A stretch of 64,000 nucleotides of DNA from Microlunatus soli (GCF_900105385.1 NZ_LT629772.1:4774001-4838000), one strand, 5' to 3'. Shown: positions 17,610-26,417, counted from the first letter of the stretch. Notes: a model not told the origin generated them from the sequence alone. Made by a program: numbers and translations.

Positions 17610-19031
17610 TCATCGACGATGCAGACCGGGATCGTCGTCGGCGAAGGTGCGGACCGGGCCCGGCGGCGTGGCAGCGGTCTCGAAGCGTACGGTGACCCGG
17701 CCCAGTCCGGCGCCCCAGACCCATCCCGGGCCGTGTTCGTCGTGGACGACGTCGGCACCCGGTGGCCAGTCCATCCGCTGTCGGACCCGATGCAGGCCGG
17801 CGGCCTCGGCATCGACGCCGCCGCCTTCGTGCAGCGGCCGGTCGTCCGCGTCGGCGGTTCGGTCGTCAAGATCAGCACCGGCCTGAACGTCGTCGGCTTG
17901 ATCAGGTTCGGCTCGATCAGGTTCGGCTCGATCAGGTTCGGGGGACAGGTCATCGGTGGCGCTGAACAGATCCTCCTGCAACACGTCAGTGAGTCCGGCG
18001 ACCCCGACACCGACCAACCGCACGCCCGGAGCGGTGTCCACGTCGTCGAGCAGCGATCGGGCCAGCTCGGTGATCAACTCCACCCGATCGGTGGCGCCGG
18101 CGAAGGTCCGACTCCGGGTATGGGTGACGAAGCCGTGCAATCTGATCTTGAGCGTCACCGTCCGGGCCAGCAACCTGGCCGCAGTGAGCCGTCCGGCGAC
18201 CTGACGGGCATCGGCGGTGATGATCGACAGCAGCTCGTCGCGGTCGACCAGGTCGGTCTCGAAGGTGTCCTCGACCGAGATCGACTTCGCCTCCCGTTCG
18301 GGCTCGACCGCGCGATCGTCGACGGCGTTGGCCAGCCGGCGCAACCCGGTCCCGTGCGACCGGCCGATCTCGCGGATCAGCTCTGCTTCGTCAATAGCCT
18401 GCAGATCGGCGATCGTGCTGATCCCGATCCGACGCAGCCGGTCGAAGGTCGCCGGTCCGACGCCGGGGATCTTCCGGACACTCATCGGACTGATCAACGC
18501 CACCTCGGTGCCGGGCTCGACCAGGGTGAACCCGTCCGGCTTGCCGAGCTCGGTGGCGAGCTTGGCGATGAACTTGGAGGTGCCGACCCCGATCGAAGCG
18601 GTCAGCCCGCCGGTCACCTCGGCCACCTCGTCCTTGATCGACCCGGCCAGTGCGGCGAGCCCGTCGGCGGTCAGCTGGACCGGCCTGGTCGCGGCGGCGA
18701 GATCGACGAAGGCCTCGTCCAGACTGAGCGGCTCGACCAGGGGCGAAAGATCTCGCAGCACCCCCATCACGGCACGGCTGGCGGCGCGATAGGCGTCGAA
18801 CCGACCGGACAGGAAGGCCGCGTGCGGACAGCGGCGCCTGGCCTCGTGGGCCGGCATCGCCGAGTGCACGCCAAACTGCCGGGCCTCGTACGACGCCGTC
18901 GAGACGACACCGCGGGCGCCGACCCCGCCGACGATCACCGGCTTGCCGCGCAGTGACGGCTTGTCCCGTTGCTCCACCGAGGCGAAGAAGGCGTCCAGGT
19001 CCAGATGGAGGATCGACGCCTGGCTTCGCAC
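17610..19031 (-). CDS. dinB: DNA polymerase IV (Y family)
   Basis: A 473-residue translesion polymerase. The catalytic blocks are LHLDLDAFFASVEQ near residues 8-21, YEARQFGVHSAMP, and SLDEAFVDL near 110; IPGVGPATFDRLRRIGI is the helix-hairpin-helix. After the little-finger domain there is an acidic linker with repeated EPDRA units. The actinobacterial C-terminal extension follows (DEHGPGWVWGAGLGRVTVRFE). No beta-clamp motif is obvious except LQEDLFS (compare QxxLF) just before the linker. GTG 19031 is used; CACAAT six bases upstream may serve as a -10. No LexA box was seen. Confidence 0.94.
   Translation of the reverse strand: MRSQASILHLDLDAFFASVEQRDKPSLRGKPVIVGGVGARGVVSTASYEARQFGVHSAMPAHEARRRCPHAAFLSGRFDAYRAASRAVMGVLRDLSPLVEPLSLDEAFVDLAAATRPVQLTADGLAALAGSIKDEVAEVTGGLTASIGVGTSKFIAKLATELGKPDGFTLVEPGTEVALISPMSVRKIPGVGPATFDRLRRIGISTIADLQAIDEAELIREIGRSHGTGLRRLANAVDDRAVEPEREAKSISVEDTFETDLVDRDELLSIITADARQVAGRLTAARLLARTVTLKIRLHGFVTHTRSRTFAGATDRVELITELARSLLDDVDTAPGVRLVGVGVAGLTDVLQEDLFSATDDLSPEPDRAEPDRAEPDQADDVQAGADLDDRTADADDRPLHEGGGVDAEAAGLHRVRQRMDWPPGADVVHDEHGPGWVWGAGLGRVTVRFETAATPPGPVRTFADDDPGLHRR
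17897..17941. repeat. Three tandem 15-bp units in the dinB linker
   Basis: The unit CTCGATCAGGTTCGG occurs three times in a row (the first copy has TTG in place of TCG). It keeps frame, encoding repeated five-residue EPDRA/EPDQA blocks in the linker, so copy number can change without breaking the gene. Confidence 0.9.
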
Positions 19032-19060
19032 CCGGCCATTGTGCCGCACCGCCGAGAGCC

Positions 19061-19426
19061 TCAGGCCAGCAGCAACACCGCCGCGACGATCATCCCGGCC
19101 GCGGTCGCGCCATGGATGCCGAATGCTCGGGCCCCGCTGCCGCGGTTGGCCAGCACCACCAGCATGTCGCCGATCGGGATCAGCGCCTCGACCAGGAACA
19201 GCCACGGCAGGGCGTCGGGGTGCACGAAGAACAACGTGATCGGGGCGACCCCGGAGGCGATGTCCCGGACGCCCTTGACCTGCCACCAGCCGCGAGCGTC
19301 CGGATCGGGAAGGACCGGCAGACCGAAGCCTGCGGCGTTGGACGCATTGCGCGCTAGGTAGAGCGCTCCGATGCCGATGATGGCGAGACTGACGATCCAG
19401 ACCAGGACCGACCCGATGATGTGCAT
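19061..19426 (-). CDS. DUF4267 membrane protein
   Basis: A 121-residue protein with four predicted membrane helices (HIIGSVLVWIVSLAIIGIGALYL, the region around GVAPITLFF, LPWLFLVEALIPIGDMLVVL and GATAAGMIVAAVLLL). The pattern, including GIRD-like VKGVRDIASG, fits DUF4267. It is divergent from a TetR gene and separated by three copies of a palindromic operator, so it is very likely the target of that regulator. The role is unknown; small DUF4267 proteins often pair with TetR repressors. Confidence 0.85.
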   Translation of the reverse strand: MHIIGSVLVWIVSLAIIGIGALYLARNASNAAGFGLPVLPDPDARGWWQVKGVRDIASGVAPITLFFVHPDALPWLFLVEALIPIGDMLVVLANRGSGARAFGIHGATAAGMIVAAVLLLA

Positions 19427-19449
19427 GCTGTGCTCTTCCGGTTCAGGAT

Positions 19450-19512
19450 CTAGCAACGCTAGAAGTGCTAGCAATGCTAGATGTAGTCGTGCGGAATGTC
19501 TAGCGGTGCTAG
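19450..19512. promoter_or_regulatory. Three palindromic TetR operators, CTAGC-N3-GCTAG
   Basis: CTAGCAACGCTAG (19450-19462), CTAGCAATGCTAG (19468-19480) and CTAGCGGTGCTAG (19500-19512) have identical arms and a free 3-base centre. CTAG is rare in high-GC DNA, so three copies in 63 bases are very unlikely by chance. The third copy overlaps TAGGGT (19510-19515), the apparent -10 of the TetR gene, which explains autorepression. The first two lie where the minus-strand promoter should be. Confidence 0.88.
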
Positions 19513-19521
19513 GGTCTGACC

Positions 19522-20097
19522 GTGCCAGCCCGCCAGCGCCAGCAGCAGAGCCGTCACCTCCGAGCCGAGGCGATCATCGAGGCGGCGCGCTCGCTGGCCG
19601 AACGGGACGGTTGGGACGCGGTCACCACCCGCCGGCTCTCCGAGGCCATCGACTACAGCCAGCCGGTCCTCTACGGACACTTCCCGTCCGGCAAGTCCGG
19701 CATCATGGATGCCGTTGCCCTGCAGGGATTCGAGCGCCTGGCGAGCAAGATCAGAAGTGACCGCGGGGGAGCACGGACCCAGCGCAGCCGGGTCACCCGA
19801 CTGGTGCACAGCTATCTGGGTTTCGCCGATCAGGAGCCGGCGGTCTATCTGGCCATGTTCGCTCGGCCGACCGCGTTGCCGTTCGGCGTCGAGAGCACTC
19901 CGGAGCAGCTCCGCCGAGCCTACGACGAGCTTGCCGAGTCGGTTGCCGGCTGCGGCGGCGGTGACGATCCGGAGACCTTCGTCGAGGTGATCTGGAGCGC
20001 GTTGCACGGCATGGTGATGCTGTCCCGCGACGACCGGCTCCGCCCGTCGGCGCGAGCCCGACGGATCAGGACTCTGGTCGATCGCTTCGTCGACTAG
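19522..20097 (+). CDS. TetR-family repressor (WHG-type C-terminal domain)
   Basis: A 191-residue regulator. The helix-turn-helix is VTTRRLSEAIDYSQPVLYGHFPSGKSGIM near residues 34-62, and the C-terminal part has WSALHGMVML, typical of TetR_C WHG domains. GTG 19522 is six bases after TAGGGT, so the message is probably leaderless. It is expected to bind the three CTAGC-N3-GCTAG sites and to control itself and the DUF4267 gene. The inducer is unknown. Confidence 0.92.
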   Translation: MPARQRQQQSRHLRAEAIIEAARSLAERDGWDAVTTRRLSEAIDYSQPVLYGHFPSGKSGIMDAVALQGFERLASKIRSDRGGARTQRSRVTRLVHSYLGFADQEPAVYLAMFARPTALPFGVESTPEQLRRAYDELAESVAGCGGGDDPETFVEVIWSALHGMVMLSRDDRLRPSARARRIRTLVDRFVD

Positions 20098-20103
20098 TGG
20101 CCA

Positions 20104-20973
20104 CTAGACCGGCTCGGGAACCAGTGCCGCCAGCCGTTGCAGCCGCTCGGCGGTGACCGAACCCGCCGGCGCGGTGTAGACACACAACCGCAGGTGTGGC
20201 GCTGCCGGAATGGGAAAGGCCTGGAAGGTGACGTCCAGGTCACCGACATGCGGGTTGCGGATCCGCTTGTGCCCATGGCTCTGTTCGGCGACCCGCTGTG
20301 CTTCCCAGGCCCGGCGGAAGTCGGCGTTCTCGGTGTGCAGACGGTGGATCACGGCGTTCAGCCGGCTGGGGGAGGTCTGCCGGCCGAGGTCGCCGCGCAG
20401 CGTGGCAACGGTCTCGTCGGCATGCAACTGCCAATCGGGGAAGAGCTCCCGGGCGCCGGGATCGTTGAAGATCAACAGGGCCGAATTCAACTCGGCCTCC
20501 TCGATCCGTTCCAGGTCGAAGGTGACGACCCCACCGCTGCGGTTCCAGGCCAGCAGGTCGTGCCCTGGACCGTAGATCATCGCCGGCGACGCCGGATCGA
20601 GGGCGTCCAGCAGGTCTTGGGCGGCCGCCGGCACGATCGGACGCGGGTGGTCGGCGAGTTCGCAGGAGTGCTCGTGATCGCCGTGCTGGGCGGGACGGGT
20701 GATGTTGCGCAGGTAGCTGTGCTCGCCCGCCGTCAGCCGCAGCGCACGGGCGATCGCGTCCAGCACCGAGTCCGACATGCCGTGTGCCCGGCCCTGCTCG
20801 ATCCGGGTGTAGTAGTCGACGCTGATCCCGGCGCGCTGGGCGACCTCCTCCCGGCGCAGCCCGTGCACCCGGCGCCGGGGCGGCCCGTCGTCGAAGCCGA
20901 GATCTCGCGGATCCAACGCTGCTCGGCGAGCCTTGAGGAACGGTGTGATGGCATCGGTCGTGTTGTCGCCCAC
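20104..20973 (-). CDS. XRE-family regulator with MmyB-like ligand domain
   Basis: A 289-residue protein. An N-terminal XRE helix-turn-helix (LRREEVAQRAGISVDYYTRIEQGR, residues about 39-62) is followed by the MmyB-like ligand-binding domain, with DPASPAMIYGPGHDLLAWN and LIFNDPGARELFPDW. Such proteins usually repress an adjacent divergent oxidoreductase; here that is the aldo-keto reductase at 21108. GTG 20973 lies six bases after the -10 TAAGAT. Its 3' end is seven bases from the end of the TetR gene. Confidence 0.93.
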   Translation of the reverse strand: MGDNTTDAITPFLKARRAALDPRDLGFDDGPPRRRVHGLRREEVAQRAGISVDYYTRIEQGRAHGMSDSVLDAIARALRLTAGEHSYLRNITRPAQHGDHEHSCELADHPRPIVPAAAQDLLDALDPASPAMIYGPGHDLLAWNRSGGVVTFDLERIEEAELNSALLIFNDPGARELFPDWQLHADETVATLRGDLGRQTSPSRLNAVIHRLHTENADFRRAWEAQRVAEQSHGHKRIRNPHVGDLDVTFQAFPIPAAPHLRLCVYTAPAGSVTAERLQRLAALVPEPV

Positions 20974-20979
20974 TCCGAA

Positions 20980-20985
20980 ATCTTA
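20980..20985 (-). promoter_or_regulatory. -10 element of the XRE regulator
   Basis: Minus strand TAAGAT, then TTCGGA, then GTG at 20973: a TANNNT box six bases from the start codon, fitting a leaderless transcript. Confidence 0.55.
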
Positions 20986-21060
20986 TGCGCAACCTGGTCC
21001 TGCCAGACCCCGGTTGAAGCGGGCCTGGTCCGCTCCCGGCAGCCGACGAAGACTGGCCCC

Positions 21061-21088
21061 GACGTCAGGACAGGGCGACGTCAGGACA
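21061..21088. repeat. Direct repeat before the aldo-keto reductase, possible operator
   Basis: GACGTCAGGACA occurs at 21061-21072 and again at 21077-21088, 16 bases apart, just upstream of the reductase start at 21108. GACGTC is itself palindromic. The position suits regulator binding, perhaps by the divergent XRE protein. Confidence 0.5.
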
Positions 21089-21107
21089 TGACAACGAGGA
21101 GCAAGAC

Positions 21108-22160
21108 ATGCAACGCAGGACTTTGGGTGGCACCGGCATCTCGGTGAGCAACTTCGCGCTGGGCGCGATGATGTTCGGTGCGATCGGCAACACCGACCAC
21201 GAGGATTCGATCCGGATCATCCATCGGGCGCTCGATGCCGGGATCAACTTCGTCGACACCGCCGACATCTATTCCGACGGCGAGTCCGAGGAGATCGTCG
21301 GCAAGGCGATCAAGGGCCGCCGCGACGAGATCGTCCTGGCCAGCAAGGCACACGGCTCGATGGGGCCGGACGCCAATCACGGCGGTAACTCCCGACGCTG
21401 GTTGGTCCGCGCAGTGGAGAATTCGCTGCGTCGGCTGGGCACCGATCATCTCGATCTCTACCAGATCCATCGCCCCGATCCGACGACCGATATCGAGGAG
21501 ACGCTGGCCGCACTGACCGACCTGGTCTCGGCCGGCAAGGTGCTCGCGGTCGGCAGTTCGACCTTCCCCGCCGAGCAGATCGTCGAGGCCCAGTGGGCGG
21601 CACAGCAGCGCGGGACGGTTCGCTTCCGGACCGAGCAGCCGCCGTACTCGATCCTGGCCCGTGGGGTGGAGAACGCCGTGCTGCCGACCGCTCAGAAATA
21701 CGGCATGGGTGTGCTGACCTGGGGTCCGTTGTCGGCCGGGTGGCTGTCCGGCCGCTACACCGACGGCGTCGACCTGGCGTCGGGCCGGGCCGTGACGGAG
21801 CGCCACAAGTTCGATCCGGCGATCGCGGAGAACGCCCGCAAGCTGGAGGCCGTACGGGAGTTGGCGACGCTGGCCGACAAGGCTGGGCTGACGATCCGGC
21901 AGCTGGCGATCGGCTTCGTGCTGGCCCACCCGGCCGTCACCTCGGTGATCATCGGCCCGCGCACGATGGAGCAGTTGGAGGACCTGCTGACCGCTGCCGA
22001 CGTCGAGCTGTCGGCCGAGGTGCTGGACCGGATCGACGAGATCGTCGCACCGGGGAAGGATCTCAATGCCGCCGACAACTACTTCGTCCCGGCGGCGATC
22101 AGCAACCCGGCGCTGCGCCGTCGGGTGCCGGGCGCGGCAGAGGTGACCCGGATGATCTGA
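21108..22160 (+). CDS. Aldo-keto reductase
   Basis: A 350-residue NADPH-dependent oxidoreductase of the aldo-keto reductase barrel. The catalytic tetrad is visible: D50, Y55 (VDTADIYSDG), K80 (LASKAHG) and H121 (LYQIHRPD). The cofactor end has SVIIGPRTMEQLEDLL. The sequence resembles the AKR11/AKR14-like general stress group; the substrate is unknown. A GAGGAG ribosome site precedes ATG 21108. It is divergent from, and probably controlled by, the XRE/MmyB regulator. Confidence 0.93.
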   Translation: MQRRTLGGTGISVSNFALGAMMFGAIGNTDHEDSIRIIHRALDAGINFVDTADIYSDGESEEIVGKAIKGRRDEIVLASKAHGSMGPDANHGGNSRRWLVRAVENSLRRLGTDHLDLYQIHRPDPTTDIEETLAALTDLVSAGKVLAVGSSTFPAEQIVEAQWAAQQRGTVRFRTEQPPYSILARGVENAVLPTAQKYGMGVLTWGPLSAGWLSGRYTDGVDLASGRAVTERHKFDPAIAENARKLEAVRELATLADKAGLTIRQLAIGFVLAHPAVTSVIIGPRTMEQLEDLLTAADVELSAEVLDRIDEIVAPGKDLNAADNYFVPAAISNPALRRRVPGAAEVTRMI

Positions 22161-22188
22161 CGCCGGTGGTATCCGCAGCCGGAGAGCC

Positions 22189-22241
22189 GGGGCGCTGAAC
22201 AATTCGCTCTGCTGCGCGCCGAGCCACTTGCTCAGCGCCCC
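22189..22241. terminator. Long hairpin between the aldo-keto reductase and the MFS gene
   Basis: GGGGCGCTGA (22189-22198) pairs with TCAGCGCCCC (22232-22241). The stem extends by CAA/TTG after one mismatch, and GCTC/GAGC can pair inside the loop. It lies between convergent genes and probably terminates both. No U-run is present. Confidence 0.55.
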
Positions 22242-22248
22242 ATCACAC

Positions 22249-23712
22249 CTAGTCGAGGCGGTCGGCGATCTTGGCGGCGGTGGCTCGGGCGGTGCGGCCG
22301 GTGGTGAACAGGCCCAGGGCCAGCACCAGGAGGCCGAAGGCGATGATCAGGATCCAGTTGGGCAGGGTGGGGACGGGGCCGTGGGCGGTGTCGATCACCA
22401 GGGTGCCGGCGATGGCTACGCCGAGCGAGGCGCCGACCTGGCGGCTGGTCGAGGCGGTGGCGGCGGCGACGCCGGCTTGCGAGCGGGGCATCCCGGAGAC
22501 GGCGGTGTTGGTGATCGGCGCGTTGACCATGCCGAAGCCGATACCGAACACGACATAGCTGATGATCACCTGCCAGCTCGGGGTGTGTTCGTTCAAGAGG
22601 CAGAGCAGGACACCGGCGGAGGGCAGGGCGATGCCGGCGATGATCAACGACGGCCGCGGACCCCGGTGCCCGACGAGGCGGCCGGACAACGGCGCCAGGA
22701 TGGCCGTCAGGGCCGCCATCGGCAGCGTGTAGAGACCCGCCTCGAACGGGGTCATGCCGCGTAGGTTCTGCAGGTACAGGGCGTTCAGGAACAGGAAGCT
22801 GCTCAGCCCGGCGAACGCGCTGATCGCGATCAGGGTGGCGCCGGAGAACGGCAGGCTGCGGAAGAAGCCGACCTCGATCAGGGGCTGGTCCCGGCGCGGC
22901 TCGTACCAGAGCAGAACGACCAGCGATGCTGCCGACAGCACGAAACAGCCGATGATCACCGGTCGCCCCCAGCCCTGCGCCGCGCCTTCGATGATGCCGA
23001 AGGTCAACGATCCCAGGATCAAGATCACCAGCAGCTGCCCGACCGGATCGAAGCGGCGTGGCCGGGCCGCCCGGGATTCCGGCACCAGGATGCCGGTCAG
23101 GATCACTGCGACCAGGGCGATCGGAACGTTGATCCAGAAGATCGCCCGCCAGCTCACCGAGTCGACCAGGGCACCGCCGAGCAGCGGGCCGAGCGCCGAA
23201 CTGATCCCGACCACGCCACCCCAGACGCCGATCGCCCGGGCCCGTTCGGCTCGTTCGGTGAAGGTGTTGGTGATGATCGACATCGCCACCGGGTTGAGCA
23301 TCGAGCCGCCGATGGCCTGCAGCATCCGGAAGCCGACCAGCCAACCCAGCGACGGCGCCAGCGCACACAGCGTGGACGCCACACCGAAGGTGACCAGACC
23401 GATCCGGAACACCTTGCGGCGACCGAACCGGTCGGCTGTCGAACCGCTCAACATCAACAAGCCGGCCAGCACCAGGGTGTAGGCGTCGATCACCCACTGC
23501 AGTCCACTGACCGGTGCGTCGAGCTCGCGATGGATGGTCGGCAGCGCGACGTTCACCACGGTGGCGTCGAGATTGACGATGAACAGACTCAGACAACAGG
23601 TGAGCAGGATCGCCATCCGCCGTCTCGGTGACGGCGGCGGGCTGGAAGGATCGGGTCGTGCTGGCGTGATGACTCCTGGTCGGGGGACGGTCTGCGGGAA
23701 TCGGGTCGGCAC
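22249..23712 (-). CDS. MFS drug/proton antiporter, DHA2 (EmrB/QacA) family
   Basis: A membrane protein of up to 487 residues with about 14 helices. NLDATVVNVALPTIHREL is the DHA2 signature in helix 1, and STADRFGRRKVFRIG is the motif A loop between helices 2 and 3. GVVGISSALGPLLGGAL is the antiporter motif C in helix 5. It should export drugs or metabolites using the proton gradient. The N-terminal 30 residues from GTG 23712 are proline-rich and the true start may be further in. It diverges from the FAD oxidoreductase, 48 bases away. Confidence 0.92.
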   Translation of the reverse strand: MPTRFPQTVPRPGVITPARPDPSSPPPSPRRRMAILLTCCLSLFIVNLDATVVNVALPTIHRELDAPVSGLQWVIDAYTLVLAGLLMLSGSTADRFGRRKVFRIGLVTFGVASTLCALAPSLGWLVGFRMLQAIGGSMLNPVAMSIITNTFTERAERARAIGVWGGVVGISSALGPLLGGALVDSVSWRAIFWINVPIALVAVILTGILVPESRAARPRRFDPVGQLLVILILGSLTFGIIEGAAQGWGRPVIIGCFVLSAASLVVLLWYEPRRDQPLIEVGFFRSLPFSGATLIAISAFAGLSSFLFLNALYLQNLRGMTPFEAGLYTLPMAALTAILAPLSGRLVGHRGPRPSLIIAGIALPSAGVLLCLLNEHTPSWQVIISYVVFGIGFGMVNAPITNTAVSGMPRSQAGVAAATASTSRQVGASLGVAIAGTLVIDTAHGPVPTLPNWILIIAFGLLVLALGLFTTGRTARATAAKIADRLD

Positions 23713-23760
23713 TGACGAGCGGCACCACCATAGGGCCCGATCGGGCGGAGGAGTGATTCG

Positions 23761-24879
23761 ATGTCAGCCGACCTTCAGGTGATCGTGATCGGTGCCGGTA
23801 TCGCCGGCGCCAGCACGGCCTTCGCTCTGGCCCGGCGTGGGATCGCCGTAACCATCATCGACGACGGCGCGGCCGGTCAGGCCACCGCTGCCAGCGCCGG
23901 CATCATCCTGCCGTGGTCGACCGACAACGAGGGCGCGTTCTACGAGCTGTACGCCGCCGGCGCGGCGTTCTACCCCCAGCTGCTGGAGCTGTTGGCAGAC
24001 GCCGGCGTCACCCGGACCGACTACCGTCGGACCGGTGGCTTGGTGGTGAACGCCGATCCGGCCAAGCTGGACGCCGTCCAGCAACGGGTGATCGCGCGGA
24101 AGGCGACGGCCGGTGAGGTGGTCGGCGACATCGAACGGCTGGACAATGCGGCTGCCCGCGAGTTGTTCCCGCCGCTCGGCCCCGACCTGGATGCGGTCTT
24201 CATCTCCGGTGGTGGCCGGGTGGACGGCCGGACCATGCGGGACGCGTTGCTGCAGGCCGCCGTCGGTTCCGGTGCCCGGCGACTGACCGGCCGGGCGACC
24301 GTCGAGCGAGCGGCGGACGATCATGATCGGCCCCGGGTCCGGCTGGCCGGCGAGCTCCTGACCGCCGACGCCGTCGTGGTGACCGCCGGCGCCTGGAGCC
24401 GCGACCTGCTGAACGCCTACGGCTACGTCGCCCCGGTGCAGCCGCAGAAGGGCCAGATCAGCCAGCTCCGGGTATCGGACGACACCACCCGGTGGCCGAC
24501 CGTGCACCCGATCTCCCATCACTATCTGGTCGCCTTCGACGAGGGCCGGCTCGCGGTCGGCGCAACCCGGGAGACCGGCAGCGGATTCGACACCAGGATC
24601 ACTGCCGCCGGGCAGTTGCGGGTACTGCGCGATGCGCTGTCGATCGCGCCCGGCCTCGCCGATGCCACCTTGATCGAGACCAGGGTCGGCCTGCGGCCGC
24701 TGGCCGACGATCTGCCGGTCGCCGGCGCCGTACCCGAGAGCCCGGGGCTCTACGTCGCGACCGGCTACGGAGCCGGTGGGCTGACCATGGGGCCGGTGAT
24801 CGGCGATGCCGTCGCCCGCTCGATCCTCGGCGAGGATGCCCGGGAAATCGCCGCCATCACGCCGGTCTGGCACTCTTGA
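23761..24879 (+). CDS. FAD-dependent amine/D-amino-acid oxidoreductase (DAO family)
   Basis: A 372-residue flavoprotein. The dinucleotide fold VIVIGAGIAGASTAFALARRG starts at residue 7 (G11, G13, G16), and the C-terminal FAD segment is GLYVATGYGAGGLTMGPVIG. The order matches DadA/glycine-oxidase-like enzymes that oxidise amino acids or secondary amines. GGAGGAG lies shortly before ATG 23761. The sulfatase gene begins five bases after its stop, so the two form an operon; no functional link between them is obvious. Confidence 0.9.
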   Translation: MSADLQVIVIGAGIAGASTAFALARRGIAVTIIDDGAAGQATAASAGIILPWSTDNEGAFYELYAAGAAFYPQLLELLADAGVTRTDYRRTGGLVVNADPAKLDAVQQRVIARKATAGEVVGDIERLDNAAARELFPPLGPDLDAVFISGGGRVDGRTMRDALLQAAVGSGARRLTGRATVERAADDHDRPRVRLAGELLTADAVVVTAGAWSRDLLNAYGYVAPVQPQKGQISQLRVSDDTTRWPTVHPISHHYLVAFDEGRLAVGATRETGSGFDTRITAAGQLRVLRDALSIAPGLADATLIETRVGLRPLADDLPVAGAVPESPGLYVATGYGAGGLTMGPVIGDAVARSILGEDAREIAAITPVWHS

Positions 24880-24884
24880 TCCTC

Positions 24885-26417
24885 GTGCCCGCTGTCCGAT
24901 CCCGTCCTGCCGCGCTCGCGGTCCTGCTGCTGGCCTTCGCCCTGGTGGCCGGCTGCACCCAGACTCCGACCGACGGGCCGAACACGTCTCCCGGCAGCGG
25001 TCACAGGTCGAGCAGCCAGGGCCGGAGCAGCAGCCAGGCACCGACACCGGCCAAACCGAAGCGGCCCAACATCGTCTTCGTGCTCACCGACGACCTGTCC
25101 TGGAACATGGTCAAATACCTGCCGCGGGTCAAGGCGCTGCAGAAGTCCGGCGTCACGTTCAGCAATCACTTCACGGTCAACTCGCTGTGCTGCCCGTCCC
25201 GGTCAGCGATCTTCACCGGCGAATACCCACACAACAACGGCGTTTTCCGCAACGTCGGCAACGACGGCGGCTACCGCGGCTATCTCAAGAATCACAACGA
25301 GCAGAAGTCGTTCGCGGTCGCGCTGCGCAACCAGGGCTACCGCACCGCCTTCATGGGCAAATACCTGAACGGCTACCGGCCGAACCGTCCAGCCGCGCCC
25401 GGCTGGGACGAGTGGGACGTGGCCGGCAACGGCTACCCCGAATACAACTACCGGCTCAACGAGAACGGCACGCAACGCCGCTACGGTGCCAAACCCGACG
25501 ACTATCTGACCGACGTGCTGGCCCACAAGGCGGGGTCCTTCATCGACCGTTCGGCCTCCGGCGATCGGCCGTTCCTGCTCGAGGTGTCGACCTTCGCCCC
25601 GCACATGCCGGCCACCCCGGCGCCCCGGCACGCCAAGAAGTACGCCGATCTCAAGGCACCGCGGACCGCGGCCTTCAACAAGCTGCCGACCGATGCTCCC
25701 GGCTGGCTGAAGACGGTTCCGCCGCTGACCGAGAAGGACATCAAGAACGGCGACGCCACCTTTGCCAAGCGGGTCCGGTCGGCGCTGGCGGTCGATGACA
25801 TGATCGGCCGGCTGCAGCAACACCTGAAGGCCCAGGGGATCGCCGACGACACCTACTTCGTGTTCAGCTCCGACAACGGATTCCACATCGGCGAGCACCG
25901 ACTGCGGCGCGGCAAGCAGACCCCGTACGACACCGACATCCGGGTGCCACTGATCGTCACCGGCCCGGGGGTCCCGGCCGGCCGGACGATGAAGGAGCTG
26001 ACCTCGACGATCGATCTCTGCCCGACGTTCGCCCAGATCGGCGGGGCGAAGCTGAACACCGCCGACGGGGTCAGCATGCTCGGCCTGTGGCACGGCAAAC
26101 ACCCCAAGACCTGGCAGCAGGCGGTCCTGGTCGAACACCGCACCGACGGCAGGATGAGCCCGGCCGACCCGGACTATCAGGCCAACAAACACGGCGATCC
26201 GCCGACCTACCAGGCGATCCGGACCGCCGACCAGCTGTACGTCGAGTACGGCGCCGGGCAACGCGAGTACTACGACCTGGCCAAGGACCCCGACGAACTG
26301 CACAACCTGATCGGTACGATGCCGGCCGCCAAGGTCGCCCCGGTGAAGAAGGCGTTGGCCGCGCTGCGCAGCTGCCACGGAAGCAAGGAGTGCCAACGGG
26401 CTGCCCGGGTGAAGTGA
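24885..26417 (+). CDS. Sulfatase lipoprotein (arylsulfatase-type)
   Basis: A 510-residue exported enzyme. The signal peptide ends in a lipobox LVAGC (C24), so it should be anchored outside the membrane; a serine/glutamine-rich linker follows. The sulfatase core starts at RPNIVFVLTDDLSWNMV, whose two aspartates bind calcium. The modification motif is C102-C-P-S-R106, where C102 becomes formylglycine. VFSSDNGFHIGEH holds further metal ligands. It needs a formylglycine-generating enzyme, and none is in this window. Similar proteins act on N-acetylglucosamine 6-sulfate or other sulfated sugars; the substrate is not certain. GTG 24885 is the probable start. Confidence 0.92.
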   Translation: MPAVRSRPAALAVLLLAFALVAGCTQTPTDGPNTSPGSGHRSSSQGRSSSQAPTPAKPKRPNIVFVLTDDLSWNMVKYLPRVKALQKSGVTFSNHFTVNSLCCPSRSAIFTGEYPHNNGVFRNVGNDGGYRGYLKNHNEQKSFAVALRNQGYRTAFMGKYLNGYRPNRPAAPGWDEWDVAGNGYPEYNYRLNENGTQRRYGAKPDDYLTDVLAHKAGSFIDRSASGDRPFLLEVSTFAPHMPATPAPRHAKKYADLKAPRTAAFNKLPTDAPGWLKTVPPLTEKDIKNGDATFAKRVRSALAVDDMIGRLQQHLKAQGIADDTYFVFSSDNGFHIGEHRLRRGKQTPYDTDIRVPLIVTGPGVPAGRTMKELTSTIDLCPTFAQIGGAKLNTADGVSMLGLWHGKHPKTWQQAVLVEHRTDGRMSPADPDYQANKHGDPPTYQAIRTADQLYVEYGAGQREYYDLAKDPDELHNLIGTMPAAKVAPVKKALAALRSCHGSKECQRAARVK

